Of a DNA stretch of 64,000 nt, positions 1 through 10,570 are shown in pieces. The stretch is from contig JASBNA010000007.1 of assembly GCA_038087015.1 (NCBI GenBank), forward strand, positions 1 through 64,000, written 5' to 3'. The notes under the pieces are model-generated. The model did not search any database and was not told the origin of the DNA. It saw only the letters and a list, made by a program, of their open reading frames with translations. How positions within the stretch are numbered: position 1 is the stretch's first letter; each line of letters begins with the position of its first letter. The DNA comes from Cerrena zonata. Taxonomy: Eukaryota; Basidiomycota; Agaricomycetes; Polyporales; Cerrenaceae. The translations under genes were made by a program, and so were the position numbers.

Positions 1-285
1 CACAGTTCCGAAGAGGGCAGTAAATATATTTGTCTTCAGATAGAACTTTGTTCTGATAATAGTCTTACTCTGGAGAAATGAAATGCCTATTTCCATATGT
101 AAATTGAGATTGGAGCACTATGCCGTATGTTTTAGCTACTACCGGCATGAAAACATGTCGAGGATACTATACCTTCCTAATTAGGAAGCGTGAGATTGAC
201 CGATCAATTCTAGGTGGTTTCAAACGAACGGGCAAGTTGCTCTTGAGTTGCTCTAGTCCTAACATTCACTTCTGACCTCATCCAA

Positions 286-1254
286 ATGGCTTCAGTAGCC
301 AGAAAAGTACTCCATCATTCGTTGCGATGTCCTCGAATAATTCCATCTACATCTTCAGTCCTTCCAGCCTCTACGTCACTCGTGAGGTACAGCTCGTCAA
401 ACGTCCCACAGACCTCAAATCATGACAAGGGCATCGAAGAGGTCGATGCCGAGGGTGTTTTTCCGAACCTGATGACCCCAGACCCGCTTATGGATCTTCA
501 CCAGTCGGAAGTCTTCCCTGCGACCGCAAAATATCCCTACGAATCCAAGGTCATCATACGAAATGACCCTTCGATGTTCAAGGCCTATCAAAACGTTCTC
601 AAAGAGAAGTACAATGTCACACAAGCCGAACTCGATAAACAGGTCATGGGTCGCGACACGATTGACTCTTCACGCTTCTTACCGATAGACTCGAAGACGA
701 GACAGCAGATGCACCAATACACCATGATCAATCGAAGGGTCACGAGGCAGACAGGGAAGGGTAAAATTCACCGAGTCGGTTACTTCATCGTTGTCGGAAA
801 TGGAGACGGGCTAGTGGGTTATGGACAGGCGAAGCACGACGAATCATCTGTCGCACTCGAGAAAGCCAACTTCCAAGCGTACAGGAGCATGGATCACGTC
901 GAACGGTTCGAAGGACGAACGGTCTGGACCGAAATGGAGGATAAGATGGGTGCGACGCGAATCATCTTGCGTCCTCGACCCGTCGGTTTCGGTCTTCGTT
1001 GTAGTCCAACGATGCATCCCATTTTCCGAGCTGCTGGCATCAAGGACATCAGCGCGAAGGTGTGGGGAAGCAGAAACCCAATGACGGTTATGAAGCTACT
1101 TTTCCGCATGCTTTACGCTGGAAATGCACCATTGGGAATGGGTGATGGTGTTGGCGGTGGCGGAAGGAAGCTGGAGAAGGGTATTGGAATGAGGGGTAAG
1201 GACGAAATTCAGAGGGAACGAGGACGGAAACTCCTAAACGTGTGGAGAGCATAG
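286..1254 (+). CDS. MRPS5: Mitochondrial small-subunit ribosomal protein uS5m
   Basis: Single-exon gene of 322 residues. The protein is a structural part of the mitochondrial 37S/28S ribosomal small subunit, where S5 sits near the decoding/mRNA-entry side. Residues 1-40 are rich in Arg, Ser and Ala with few acids, as in a matrix-targeting presequence. The S5 N-terminal RNA-binding domain lies at about residues 150-220 (motifs RQTGKGKIHRVGYFIVVGNG and VGYGQAKHDES), and the S5 C-terminal domain at about 225-300 (GATRIILRPRPVGFGLRCSP, then RAAGIKDISAKVWGSRNPMT). The ATG at 286 is chosen because it starts the presequence and the upstream frame gives no further conserved sequence. Length and layout are usual for fungal uS5m. 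It stands alone on its strand; the neighbour downstream runs convergently. Confidence 0.95.
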   Translation: MASVARKVLHHSLRCPRIIPSTSSVLPASTSLVRYSSSNVPQTSNHDKGIEEVDAEGVFPNLMTPDPLMDLHQSEVFPATAKYPYESKVIIRNDPSMFKAYQNVLKEKYNVTQAELDKQVMGRDTIDSSRFLPIDSKTRQQMHQYTMINRRVTRQTGKGKIHRVGYFIVVGNGDGLVGYGQAKHDESSVALEKANFQAYRSMDHVERFEGRTVWTEMEDKMGATRIILRPRPVGFGLRCSPTMHPIFRAAGIKDISAKVWGSRNPMTVMKLLFRMLYAGNAPLGMGDGVGGGGRKLEKGIGMRGKDEIQRERGRKLLNVWRA

Positions 1255-1761
1255 TTATGTTTTAGATTCATCTGCGCTGGATACATCCTGTGCTTTACTT
1301 TATCCCGCCATTCTAATACGTTCTCTCTTCCTTGCATCGATCTCAAAGCTATTTCATAACTAGGGTTCAGGTACGTGGTACCTATATTCTATTCAATCTC
1401 AGATACGCCACCAACGTGCTGTAGGCATGTCCGAGGGCAGAAACGTCTTTACAACCTTAACGAGGGTTGTAAACGCTGCTACCCTGTTCTGGGTCTGTAC
1501 TGCCTACTTTGTGCTCGGTCATTATGTCGCCTGTACTAAATGTGTCCACCTGGACAACACAATTCAATCTCTTCGTTTTCGTGTTTCACCTCCGAGTATC
1601 AGCTGTAACTCACTTGAACATGAACACCGCTGGCCTGCTTCGATATAGCTCCGGATGGCTTGCCTGTGAAACCTGCCGTCGAGAGTGTGAATCGCTGACC
1701 TATGGAGCTAATTCCATTCTCTAGTCAAAATACGCTTGAATCGTGACATTGGGGGTCAAAC
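1255..1761. other. Convergent intergenic stretch, no gene seen
   Basis: About 500 bases between the stop of uS5m and the stop of the minus-strand membrane-protein gene. Only short overlapping ORFs with no recognisable content are present. It presumably holds the two 3' UTRs. Confidence 0.6.
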
Positions 1762-3069
1762 TTACACCTGTATACCACCAGTTGCGAAGTCTGAGAGACG
1801 TCGGACCGCTCGACAAGCAATCACCTAGGGCAGAGTTTCTTCAGTGGGTTTCAAATGCTGTTTCGTTTGAGACAAACTCACAGTCGATACCACAGTAGTT
1901 GGGAACCCAAATAGAACCGACATGAAGGGATTAAGGTTCAAAAACATAAATATCGTCGCTGGAAGGTTTACTAGAAATCTATATGGATCGGTACCAGCGG
2001 TAATGATAAGTGGACGAGGTGTTTCATAATGTGTGGACTTACGCAAAGCCAAAGTATACGAGTCCATCCGTAAAGAGCAAGTTCATTAGTTGAGTCCGCC
2101 TCCCCCGTACGATTACTAATTGATACGTCGTGAGTAACAATACGCAAAGATCCAGGGACATCGTGTATGCAAAAGTGACCGGTAGCGTTATACTGTGGGA
2201 GTCAACAACAGCGCAACCTTGGGGTGTAGAGTTAACTTGGATTTTAACACCTTGCATGAGGAGTGCCCAGTGGCCGAGAATTATCAGGATCAAAGGGATG
2301 ACAATATAGCGTTTCCAGTACCAGACTACCATCCTAGAAATATCGTTAAATGAGTATGATTATTATCAAATGGATCATAGAGACAACACCCACGCGCGGA
2401 TAGCGAGATTAAGACTTGCAAATCCAATAACAGCCTGCCCAGTAAGCTATGTAAATGAATGAGACTCCTTTCATTCTTCGGTTGAGTATTGTACAGGTAT
2501 ACGCATACCTGGGCGAAAGTAAAAATTGCTTGACAGTTAAGATTGCCTCTGTGACAACAATTAGGCATACGGTTGACATAGTAGGGTGGTGATTATCCAC
2601 TCACGAAGTATTGTTCACCACAATAAGCCTATCAACGCAATTAAAAGACCCGAAGCTAGCTGGCTATGTGGTACTCACAGACCGATAATACAAAATAACT
2701 GGAAGTAACGGCCCAAAAAGTAAAATATCTAGATGTTGCTATTCAGTTTCCATTTGGGGTTACCGTGCCAATGTACCAGCGAATTCAAAACATACTGACC
2801 ATTGGCCAATGGAACTTCTTTTTACCAACGAGGAAGGCCCACTCAAATTCCCATGATACAGCGACCTCCCAGCTAGGGAAAATATCAGCAGAACAGTAAA
2901 GAAGACAGGTTGTAATCCTTACAAGTACAGGCCTGCAAGTGCATGGACTAACTTCGAGAATGCGGCTATCCAAGGTAGATACAGATCAAAGTGCAAGACA
3001 AGGTTTATTTTTATAAGACGTACCTTGTTCTTGTTGAAGTTCTTCGAGCGAGTTCCAGTCCCGGCCCAT
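1762..3069 (-). CDS. Fungal seven-helix integral membrane protein (DUF6533-like, nine exons)
   Basis: Not visible as one ORF, but nine minus-strand exons join in frame: 3069-3024, 2965-2923, 2872-2800, 2728-2679, 2548-2509, 2434-2394, 2333-2043, 1978-1882 and 1824-1762, giving 247 residues. Every junction has GT and AG with matching phase. The joined protein shows the typical pattern of a large basidiomycete family: VHALAGLYFWEVAVSWEFEW near the N-terminus, then FYFLGRYFQLFCIIGL, NLNCQAIFTFAQ, ASLNLAIRAM, RYIVIPLILIILGHWALLMQ, TFAYTMSLDLCVLLLTTYQL, LFTDGLVYFGFAFLVNLPAT and IFMFLNLNPFMSV, ending with a short basic tail (CRAVRRLSDF). Several hydrophobic helices are evident. The function of this family is unknown; a receptor-like role is only a guess. 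Start at 3069 is the first in-frame Met before the first splice donor. Confidence 0.85.
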
Positions 3070-3927
3070 GCTATGAACGAAAGTGAGATTTGGTAATGAC
3101 AAAAACAAACGAACGCGATGATACCTCATCACCATTTTGTGCAACACTATTATACCCCACCCCGGGCGGTGCTGATAGCCCATATACATGTATGCCCGAA
3201 ACAGTGAATCATAGCTCCGATACCAAGATGATGGTGAGAATGCCCAGAAGATTGTCCGAAAGTCACGAACGCATTCACTCTCCATTTATGGGCCTCATCG
3301 ACCTATTTTTGCTCTACGATCCGACGCCAGACATCGAGAGCGGAAATGATTCGGTTGCTACATCCTGTTTTGATAGATCCTATACGCAACCGAAGAAAGT
3401 GTTTCGTATAAACTCCTATGGCGGTGTATGAGAAATCCACTAGCGGGAAAGGTCTCGTAAGATGGCTATCCCTGGGTAAGGTGTTTCTGGGCCTTTCATT
3501 GAAGACGATATTCAGAATGGCAGGTATGAACGCCACCATCTATAGTTTCGAGGTAAATTTGACAGGGCATTCGCTGTAGTTGTCATGGGCGCGGAGTGTA
3601 TGGGGAAGCGTCAGTCGGAGTCAATTAGGTATATCCAAACCCAAGATTCAAGCATCGATATGCAGACAAGTGATAGATGAGTGGAAGCACTGATGAGATG
3701 GAAAACAATAATATCATAGGTTAACGACATCAAGACAGTAGAAAAAAGTGATTCGAAGCACTTGCCTTCGTATCACGAGTGGTCAGTGTTCCTTCGAGTG
3801 ATTAGAAATTCTCACTGAGGTAACTGTAAAGGTTGAAATTGTAGAAGTCCGAAAGAGAATGAATACATTATGATACATGGTGAAGGTCACATCGAGATAA
3901 ATGATGAATAGAAAGCTCATCCCGCTG
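3070..3927. other. Intergenic stretch upstream of the membrane-protein gene
   Basis: About 860 bases between the MFS gene stop and the start of the seven-helix gene, both on the minus strand. Minus-strand ORFs at 3150-3285 and 3303-3539 have no recognisable domain and no convincing splice partners. It probably holds the 3' UTR of one gene and the promoter of the other. Confidence 0.5.
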
Positions 3928-6900
3928 TTACCGGATGAAAAAGCTGTGTGCGACAGCCAATGCGCATGCACCTGCACAAACCAAGAATCCAATGGGATAT
4001 CCATTTGGATTGTCTTGAACGCTCGTTGACCAAAGCTAGAATACCAAAAACGAAGTCAATTTAGGAAAAGGCCTTCTCGTTTTACGGTAGTGACTTACTA
4101 AACCACCAATGATGGGACCTAAGAACCGAGCCAGACTAACTATACTCTGTGCGATTCCGTTGGCAATGCCAACGACGTGGGGAGGAGACACTGCGATAGG
4201 GTTAAGCAGGAACGTTATGACTAATGTTGAGGATACCTACTGTAATTGAGTAGAACGGACACCGCGGTGTAAGCGAATGTTGAACCACAATATCGTACAG
4301 CCGTACTAACAGCCAAGGCTATGTAAAGGTGTAATTATTTGAGAAACCCTAAAGATGGATAGTGGAAATAAAAATTACGTACCAGCCATGAGCACCAAGT
4401 TACCCTCATCAGTGGAATTGGCAAATACACGGTACAGGATGACAGTTATATAGGCAGGTATGAAAAGCAAGGAGCCAATCCGGAACATGGCCAAGTGTGA
4501 GAACCGTCCTCTGGGAGGTCTGGATGGAAGGCAAATCAGATCAGACATATGTCGTGTAGGGGACTCAATCCAGCGAAAACTGACCCAATGTTACTAAGAG
4601 TTCGGGGGTCGCTTTCAGTATAACGAGATTTAGAAGAGAAAAAGAACGCACGGATAGAAATAAAATTGGTATACAATTTGGGCAAGACACATTAATGCAA
4701 CTAAGAAGAGCGACCATCAGTTTATACTACTATGACAACAAAACTTACACATACTAAGTTGAGAAAAATGCCCAGCATTCAGATTAAGTCCTCCAGACGA
4801 GTATTTCCTATAAAGGAGATAATCGTTCCAGCGTATAAGGCAAGCAGAAAAATATGACTTACGAGACGAGGTATAGATAAAACACCTGGTCATGCGTGGT
4901 CGAGTGCAAGGCCAATAGCCCATACTGGATGATCACCAGGATAGGTAGCTGGCTCATCAATGACGGCTCGGGTTCTACTATTTCATCACTTTCACTCCTT
5001 GCACGAGACTCTTGAATAGGAGCAAGGCCCTCCTCTTCGTCACCCATAGCAAGAAGTTGTTGCGCTTCTAGAACTGCAAGGGGTGTACGTACACCCACAT
5101 GTGAGAAGATTGGAGGCACCAACATACTCGGTGTCATTGATGGTCGTCTTGGGTCATCAGAGACATGTCGCGCTCCTGAGGATACACGAGGTTGTGAAGA
5201 CGACGGACGACGAGGAGATCCTAGTGATGGTATTGAAGGACGGAGACCAGCAAACGAGGGTCTTTTGGAACCTATAGTGGCACGAGAATCGAGTCGACGA
5301 CTAAATCTATTCGGGCGTGAGCCTGCAATTGAGGGTGTTGCAAAGATATCGCCTTCTTGAATATCATCCAGGTTCCCAACCTCATTATCTTCGTCTTCAT
5401 CAGACTCGAACGGGTCCTCGTAATCTTCGTTACTTATCGCAGTGGCACTAGCAACCCACAAGTCTGCAATGTTAGTCACCTGAAGCTCATTCGCCATAAG
5501 CAGCCTCTGAGCAAAGTTCATGTCGCTTCCTGTAGCAACGCTAGATGGTAAGCCTGACGCTTCGCCTGTATTGCTCCCCCGTCTTCGTGTGGTAGCTGCA
5601 CTACCTCGCCTTGTGCGGGCACTCATATTGCTATAAAGTCGATGTCTAAAGCTTCCGTTGTATCCATAAGCAGAACCATCTGCTCGACTTGTCCGCGAAA
5701 ATGTCCTACCCTTCGGCTGAGAAGGTGCAGGCGCCAGTTGGACAGGAGGTGTTTGAGTTTCTTCTTCCTGAGTTCGCCGCGAGAAATAACCAGAGAGCTT
5801 ATTCGAGAGCCTCCTGACCATACCCCTCTGTTCTGAAGGTTCTCCGAAGGATACTGGCGTTGTCGGACGTGATTCCTCAGCGGTAGCCGACGTGGAAGTT
5901 GTTTTCTCGATTGGAAGACGAATTGCACCTTCCCGAGGTCCACAATCTGGGCCAAGGAAGAGAGATAGGATGGATCCTAGGAGAAAGTATGAGGGGTATG
6001 ACTGTGGAGATAACATTTTGACCTTACCGGTGAATGTTACTGATGCTGCCACAGCGCAAGGTAGTAGGTACGGGTAATTCACAAAAAGAGGTATGTGAGC
6101 AAAGGCTGAGGGCCACTTCTTTGCCGGATTCTCAACTAAAGTATCCCTTTAACATCGTTGACGGGTAATATTGTGAACCGCTTACAAGTTCCCCCTACGA
6201 TAGCACCAGAAACACCTCCAAACCCCCAACAGAAACTGCGAGCGTTAAGTGCAATGTAGTCAAATTAGGAGTACAAGTCGCTTACCCAAGAATGGCATAC
6301 GCTCTGCCTTCGTTGCTGGGATCTGTCACTGATGTCACCGCCCCTCTTGCTACACCAATTGCACCCGCAAATATACCCTGCATCAAGCGAATAGCCATGG
6401 CTTGCTGGAGAGATGTAGCAGTCCCAAAGAGACAACAAGTAACTGCACTCCCTAGGAGAGATATTGACAGAACGAGACGCGGCGAGTGCTTCGCTGCCAC
6501 CGTTGCCTATCATGATCAATATGTATGTGATTTAATCCCAGATAGGATAGATGACGCACCCATAAGAGAGATGTTATGAACTGTGTGAGGAAGAAGGTAG
6601 ACACTGGAATCGGACAAATATGAGCATATTCGAGGGAGATTAAACCGGAGGACGAACCAAGAATTCCGGTCCACTTTCCAACATCGGCTTCGTCTGTAAA
6701 CTGGTTGAACCCTGAGTTTTCTGTCATTGATATGCACACTGTTGAGTCTGGACCATCACGTACCTTCTACCATGAATAACAGGAATGGTGCAGATACATT
6801 TGCAGAGAGAAATTCGCCAAGCATCGTCTATAGCGGACGACGGTCAAGGTGTCATTATACGATGTACTGTAAGAGAATGGACTCACAATGGAGAGTACTA

Positions 6901-7195
6901 TCATTGATAATGTTGGCAGAGGAGTAGCGTACACCTCCGGAGGCGGTTGGAGGGCACTAGGAATCGGAGGTTTCATGCTTGGGGACTCTACCACAGCACT
7001 CTCATCTTCTTCTCCCTCTCTATTTCTCCAGCGTGCAACGAAGCTCGGTCTATGAGCACGAGCAAATGATCCCAATCCAGAAGGTCGTCGCGAAGGATTA
7101 GGAGGGTTTGATGATAGTTCGTCGTCCAAAGCCGACTCATTTGCATTTCCGAATACACGCCTCGGAATGGTACTCGTCCTGTTGGTCGCGGACAT
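3928..7195 (-). CDS. Major facilitator superfamily transporter with long central loop
   Basis: Multi-exon minus-strand gene. Exon 1 (7195-6887) encodes a Ser/Arg-rich cytosolic tail ending at LPTLSMIVLSI. Next exons read MLGEFLSANVSAPFLLFMVE, then TDEADVGKWTGILGSS, FFLTQFITSLLW and ATVAAKHSPRLVLSISLLGS through a second helix set with RLMQGIFAGAIGVARGAVTS, typical of the MFS drug/sugar:H+ antiporter fold. A long exon (about 6030-4860) carries two helices around a hydrophilic loop of about 280 residues rich in Ser, Arg, Pro and Glu. The second half includes GGLNLNAGHFSQL, RIGSLLFIPAYITVILYRVF and PHVVGIANGIAQSIVSLARF. The last exon ends PIGFLVCAGACALAVAHSFF with stop at 3928-3930. The pattern resembles fungal Tcr/zinc-induced-facilitator-like MFS proteins. 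Substrate cannot be told. Not all middle exon borders were fixed. Confidence 0.82.
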
Positions 7196-7793
7196 TGGCA
7201 GCCGCCAATCCTTACTGAGATCCGCTGATATTCTTTATATGTTTCCAGAAGAATCTATGAGAATGTTAACGAAAAAATGAGAAAGTACACGGTGGTGGTA
7301 GTGGAACAGGCACAAGACTTACATGGTCAGTAACTGAACGCCGAACGTATTTCCAAACTAGTCATGATGGTAGCCGAAGTCTTTATTTATTGAGTGCTGG
7401 CACTGCAAGCTTGTTCTATTACAGCTTGATATTAAAAATGCACAAAGTGTATTATATTATCTGTCACAAAGGAATTGAGGTCAAAGTTATTAGGTATAGA
7501 AGGCGAGTTGTAAACTGCAACGAGTTGACACAATGGGTCATGGTCGAGTGACATCATACGATATCCGGGGGCGTTCGTGATAACGGTCGCCAGCCCTGAA
7601 TATTTGAATACTATAAACTTGTACTTGCTATGCAATGTGTAAGAAGGCACTATATCATTCTCTTTGTCGAGGAGACGATCTCGAGCATACTGTACATTTG
7701 AGCGCTATTTATGTTCGACCGAGACTTGGGTTCCGATGGAGAAATATAACGAATCACCCTACTACTGTAATTCCTTTGGCAACTGGGTTTGTT
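7196..7793. other. Intergenic stretch, no gene seen
   Basis: About 600 bases upstream of the MFS gene start and downstream of the small paralogue gene (both minus strand). One 72-codon minus ORF at 7432-7650 has no recognisable features. Likely promoter of the MFS gene plus a 3' UTR. Confidence 0.5.
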
Positions 7794-8545
7794 TCACATC
7801 CGAACAGGTTTAAACCCAACACCGGGTCGTGATCGTAGATGTCGCAAGAGCCCCCGCAGTACACCACCTGCTCTTGGATCGTCGATTGGGAAGAAGAGAC
7901 CAGTCGCCTCTGTGTACGATCGCAGATGATTTACGGTGGGGAATCTTTTTGGAGTATCACCGGTCATCGCAGCCTCAAGAAGATCCCAGATATTGACATG
8001 TATCTTCCTGAGCTCCTATTGATATATTGGGTGCATCAGTAGACATTCTAAGCATTGAAGAGAGCGAAATAGCGACGTACTGCATGACAGGAATCTATGT
8101 TATCGGGAACAGGTGATACCTCTAACATGATGCATAGTCGCTGCCATGCCCCGAGGTCATTTTCATCTTCCCCGAATGTATCGTTGAAATCCAATACCAC
8201 AGCTCCACGGAAATTCTCCCTAGCCTCTTTAAATTCTTCATCCTTGAGCTTGACTCGTCTAGCTAGCTTCTTAAATTGTAGCATGATGGGTTGCATTGGA
8301 TCAAAGGAGTAGTCATCATACTCCGCAAAGAATGCACCAATATGCGACAGTTTAGGAGCTGGACGTGTAGCTATCGTGAGGGCCTCAAGAGATTCCTAGC
8401 CTTGCATAGGTCAAATGTCAAGACACGACAGAGAAAACCCTACTTGGAGAGATCCCGTGCCGTCGGCAACGCTCTCACTATTCATATTCCTGGGTTTCTT
8501 TGGTTTACGCTGTCGACGGCGTCTCCTAGCATTGTCGGAGGACAT
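7794..8545 (-). CDS. Small basidiomycete-type helical-domain protein, paralogue 1
   Basis: Three exons join in phase: 8545-8444, 8395-8081 and 8015-7794, giving 212 residues. Residues 1-34 are basic (RRRRRQRKPKKP). The conserved core follows: SHIGAFFAEY, a YDYSFDP-like segment, PIMLQFKKLARR, FRGAVVLDFNDTFG, DENDLGAWQRLCIMLEVSP, then after the last intron IHVNIWDLLEAAM and RAGGVLRGLLRHLRSR. This 'FNxxFGxDxNDLxxWQxLC...PxPxxxxxC...VNIxDLxE' layout is shared with the genes at 14.66 and 15.55 kb and, to my knowledge, with many uncharacterised proteins in mushroom genomes. No catalytic motif is seen; function is unknown. The 48-base first intron and conserved last intron position (acceptor before GAGCTCAG) match paralogue 3. 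Confidence 0.75.
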
Positions 8546-9601
8546 ATTTAAAGCGTATCCTGGAGACAGTCCTATTGAGAGGATGGGGGTTGCGACCTGG
8601 GTGGTTCGATGTGTGTCGTGCGGATTATATGTAAACTACACCGTGAGTATAGATGCCACTGTATGCCGTAGTACCCGCAGAACTACATCCGGGAAGCGGC
8701 AGCGATGGCAGTACATGCCTGGAGTGGTTATCACAGGACACGTAAGATTACACGAGATTTCAGCTCGAAGGGTAGATGGTGGTCGTAAAAGTAAGAAATC
8801 TCAGCCCATGTCCCCACCGTTTTGTATAGGTGTTACTCATGACCAGGACACAGCACGAGATGGCACCGTACTTGCAGGTTAGGATGAGGATGCGTCTAAT
8901 AGTCTGAGTATACGCCGTCATCGCAGGGAGCAGAAATGTAGGCTGCTTCGAATACTTACGTTCGATAGTGGTAGACACGTTTGCGAGTGCTGAAAAGCCT
9001 GAGTGGTATAGTACTGTAGTAGCTCAGAGAAGCTGTCAACCACCAATCAAGTGGTCTGATAGTCATTCCTAACTCCGAATGAAGCGAGGAGCATGTACTA
9101 GGGGGCTTGTGGTCGCGAAATTGCAAATCAGCGTTTTCAGTATCTCACACTTTGTAAGAAGAAATTGTGACCTTATAGGTAACGACTATACGGTACTGCT
9201 TACTAGCCTTTACCTTTGTTTCATCACCTCTAGCATGCATTTCTCGTATTAGAGTCAGTCTTTCTCCGGTCTAACGGCTATCCTCCGAAAGTTGTAGAGG
9301 CTAGAAACGAGCCTACTCTGCAGTCACTGGACGTGGTTAGGGTTAGACAGTTCGACATCAACACAACGCTATCTTTCGACACTGCGAGTCAACATATGCG
9401 AGGTTACAGTTCGTGGATTTTCTATGGGTATAACGAGAGATAACGTCGCTCTTTTTGGTCATTTGGACCTATCCTATTAGTACAGATACATCTTATGGGA
9501 TGATTTCCATCTTTTACTATGTAGGTTCCCGATGTCGCCGTCACTTCGAGAAGCTGATTAAACCTCAACACAATTGGCTCACCTCAGCGCAGTGACCAAG
9601 T
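8546..9601. other. Divergent intergenic stretch, no gene seen
   Basis: About 1 kb between paralogue 1 (-) and lectin 1 (+). The plus-strand ORF that overlaps the start of this region (8415-8882) is largely antisense to paralogue 1 and shows no domain. The stretch most likely holds both promoters. Confidence 0.5.
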
Positions 9602-10570
9602 GTGCTAGGTGCGTGTCCTGCTTCTATCTCACAGGACTGCCCATGTTTGCCTCCCTCGAGTGTCTCAGGTCTCCATAACACCATCGATCTCGACCTAAAC
9701 ACTTTGATGAAGATGTTGCTTGATGATCCTACTTCGAAAATCGAGACAGGTATATTCAGAACAGCTGGCGTGCGATCCTACGGAAATCCCCAGCTACACA
9801 CCATCGGAAAAATCCCACTATCCTTCCCCAATTCCTCTCCTCCAACAATTCTTCTTGGTCTCACATCGCTTGACACGGATGTTCTTCGTGTTAGATGTAA
9901 CCTACTTAGTGTCACCCCTCGCGACGTGGATATCGATGTTGAGTCATGGGGAGATACCAAGCTATGTTCTGCAGGTTGCTCGTGGCTTAGCATTCCACAG
10001 GATGACACCGACCTCCAATACGGCAGGTTCGATACCTTGGAAGACCACCCCATAACAAAGCCACAGAAGTCGACTAAGCGCAGTATCACCTTCGCATGTC
10101 CGTATTATGCACTTCCGAAAGTTGTCGTCTGGCTCGAGGCCATCTCTACCGATTCGGCACACCATTGCCGTATCATGGCTACAGCCACCAATATTACTGT
10201 TCATGGATTTACCATCGAGATCGATACATGGCTTGACACCAACGTCTTGTGTGCAACGGTAGCATGGTTTGCCCATTCTGCAGATAGGAAGGACATGCGT
10301 AGCGGGACGTTCAGCACTGACGACGTCCGTACCCGCAACGAACCCCGCAGTAAAACCAGCTCGTACACCCCCTTTAGTAGAGGTGGATTCGCGAAGAAGC
10401 CGCGGGTTTTCTGTGGTCTAAACCTGCTTTCCGTTGATCAAGACAGGAATCTCCGAGTAGAGGTTCATACGAGTGACCTGACGATGAACGGAATGACCTG
10501 GCACCTGGATAGTTGGGGAGATACCATCTTGTATGGGGTTGGGGCTTCTTATATCGCCTTTGACCAGTAA
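9602..10570 (+). CDS. H-type lectin, three-domain, copy 1
   Basis: Single open frame with three tandem H-type lectin (H_lectin, Helix pomatia agglutinin-like) repeats. Repeat 1 starts near IETGIFRTAGVRSY and ends SWGDTKLCSAGCSWL. Repeat 2 runs from LQYGRFDTLEDHPI to IDTWLDTNVLCATVAWFAHS. Repeat 3 runs from MRSGTFSTDDVRTR to LDSWGDTILYGVGASYIAFD. Each has the family order: Gly-x-Phe start, a PxVxxxLxxLSxD strand, and a terminal SWxDTxLY segment. Such domains bind GalNAc/Gal-type glycans in the animal members. No signal peptide is clear, as is common for cytosolic fungal defence lectins. The true start may be Met at 9707 or 9713, which lines up with the starts of the other two copies. It is more diverged from copies 2 and 3 than these are from each other. 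Confidence 0.85.
   Translation: MLGACPASISQDCPCLPPSSVSGLHNTIDLDLNTLMKMLLDDPTSKIETGIFRTAGVRSYGNPQLHTIGKIPLSFPNSSPPTILLGLTSLDTDVLRVRCNLLSVTPRDVDIDVESWGDTKLCSAGCSWLSIPQDDTDLQYGRFDTLEDHPITKPQKSTKRSITFACPYYALPKVVVWLEAISTDSAHHCRIMATATNITVHGFTIEIDTWLDTNVLCATVAWFAHSADRKDMRSGTFSTDDVRTRNEPRSKTSSYTPFSRGGFAKKPRVFCGLNLLSVDQDRNLRVEVHTSDLTMNGMTWHLDSWGDTILYGVGASYIAFDQ

Noticed and set aside
3303..3539. Minus ORF of 78 codons upstream of the seven-helix gene
   Set aside because: Not in phase with any plausible splice to the gene, and the gene model already starts with a Met before a good donor.
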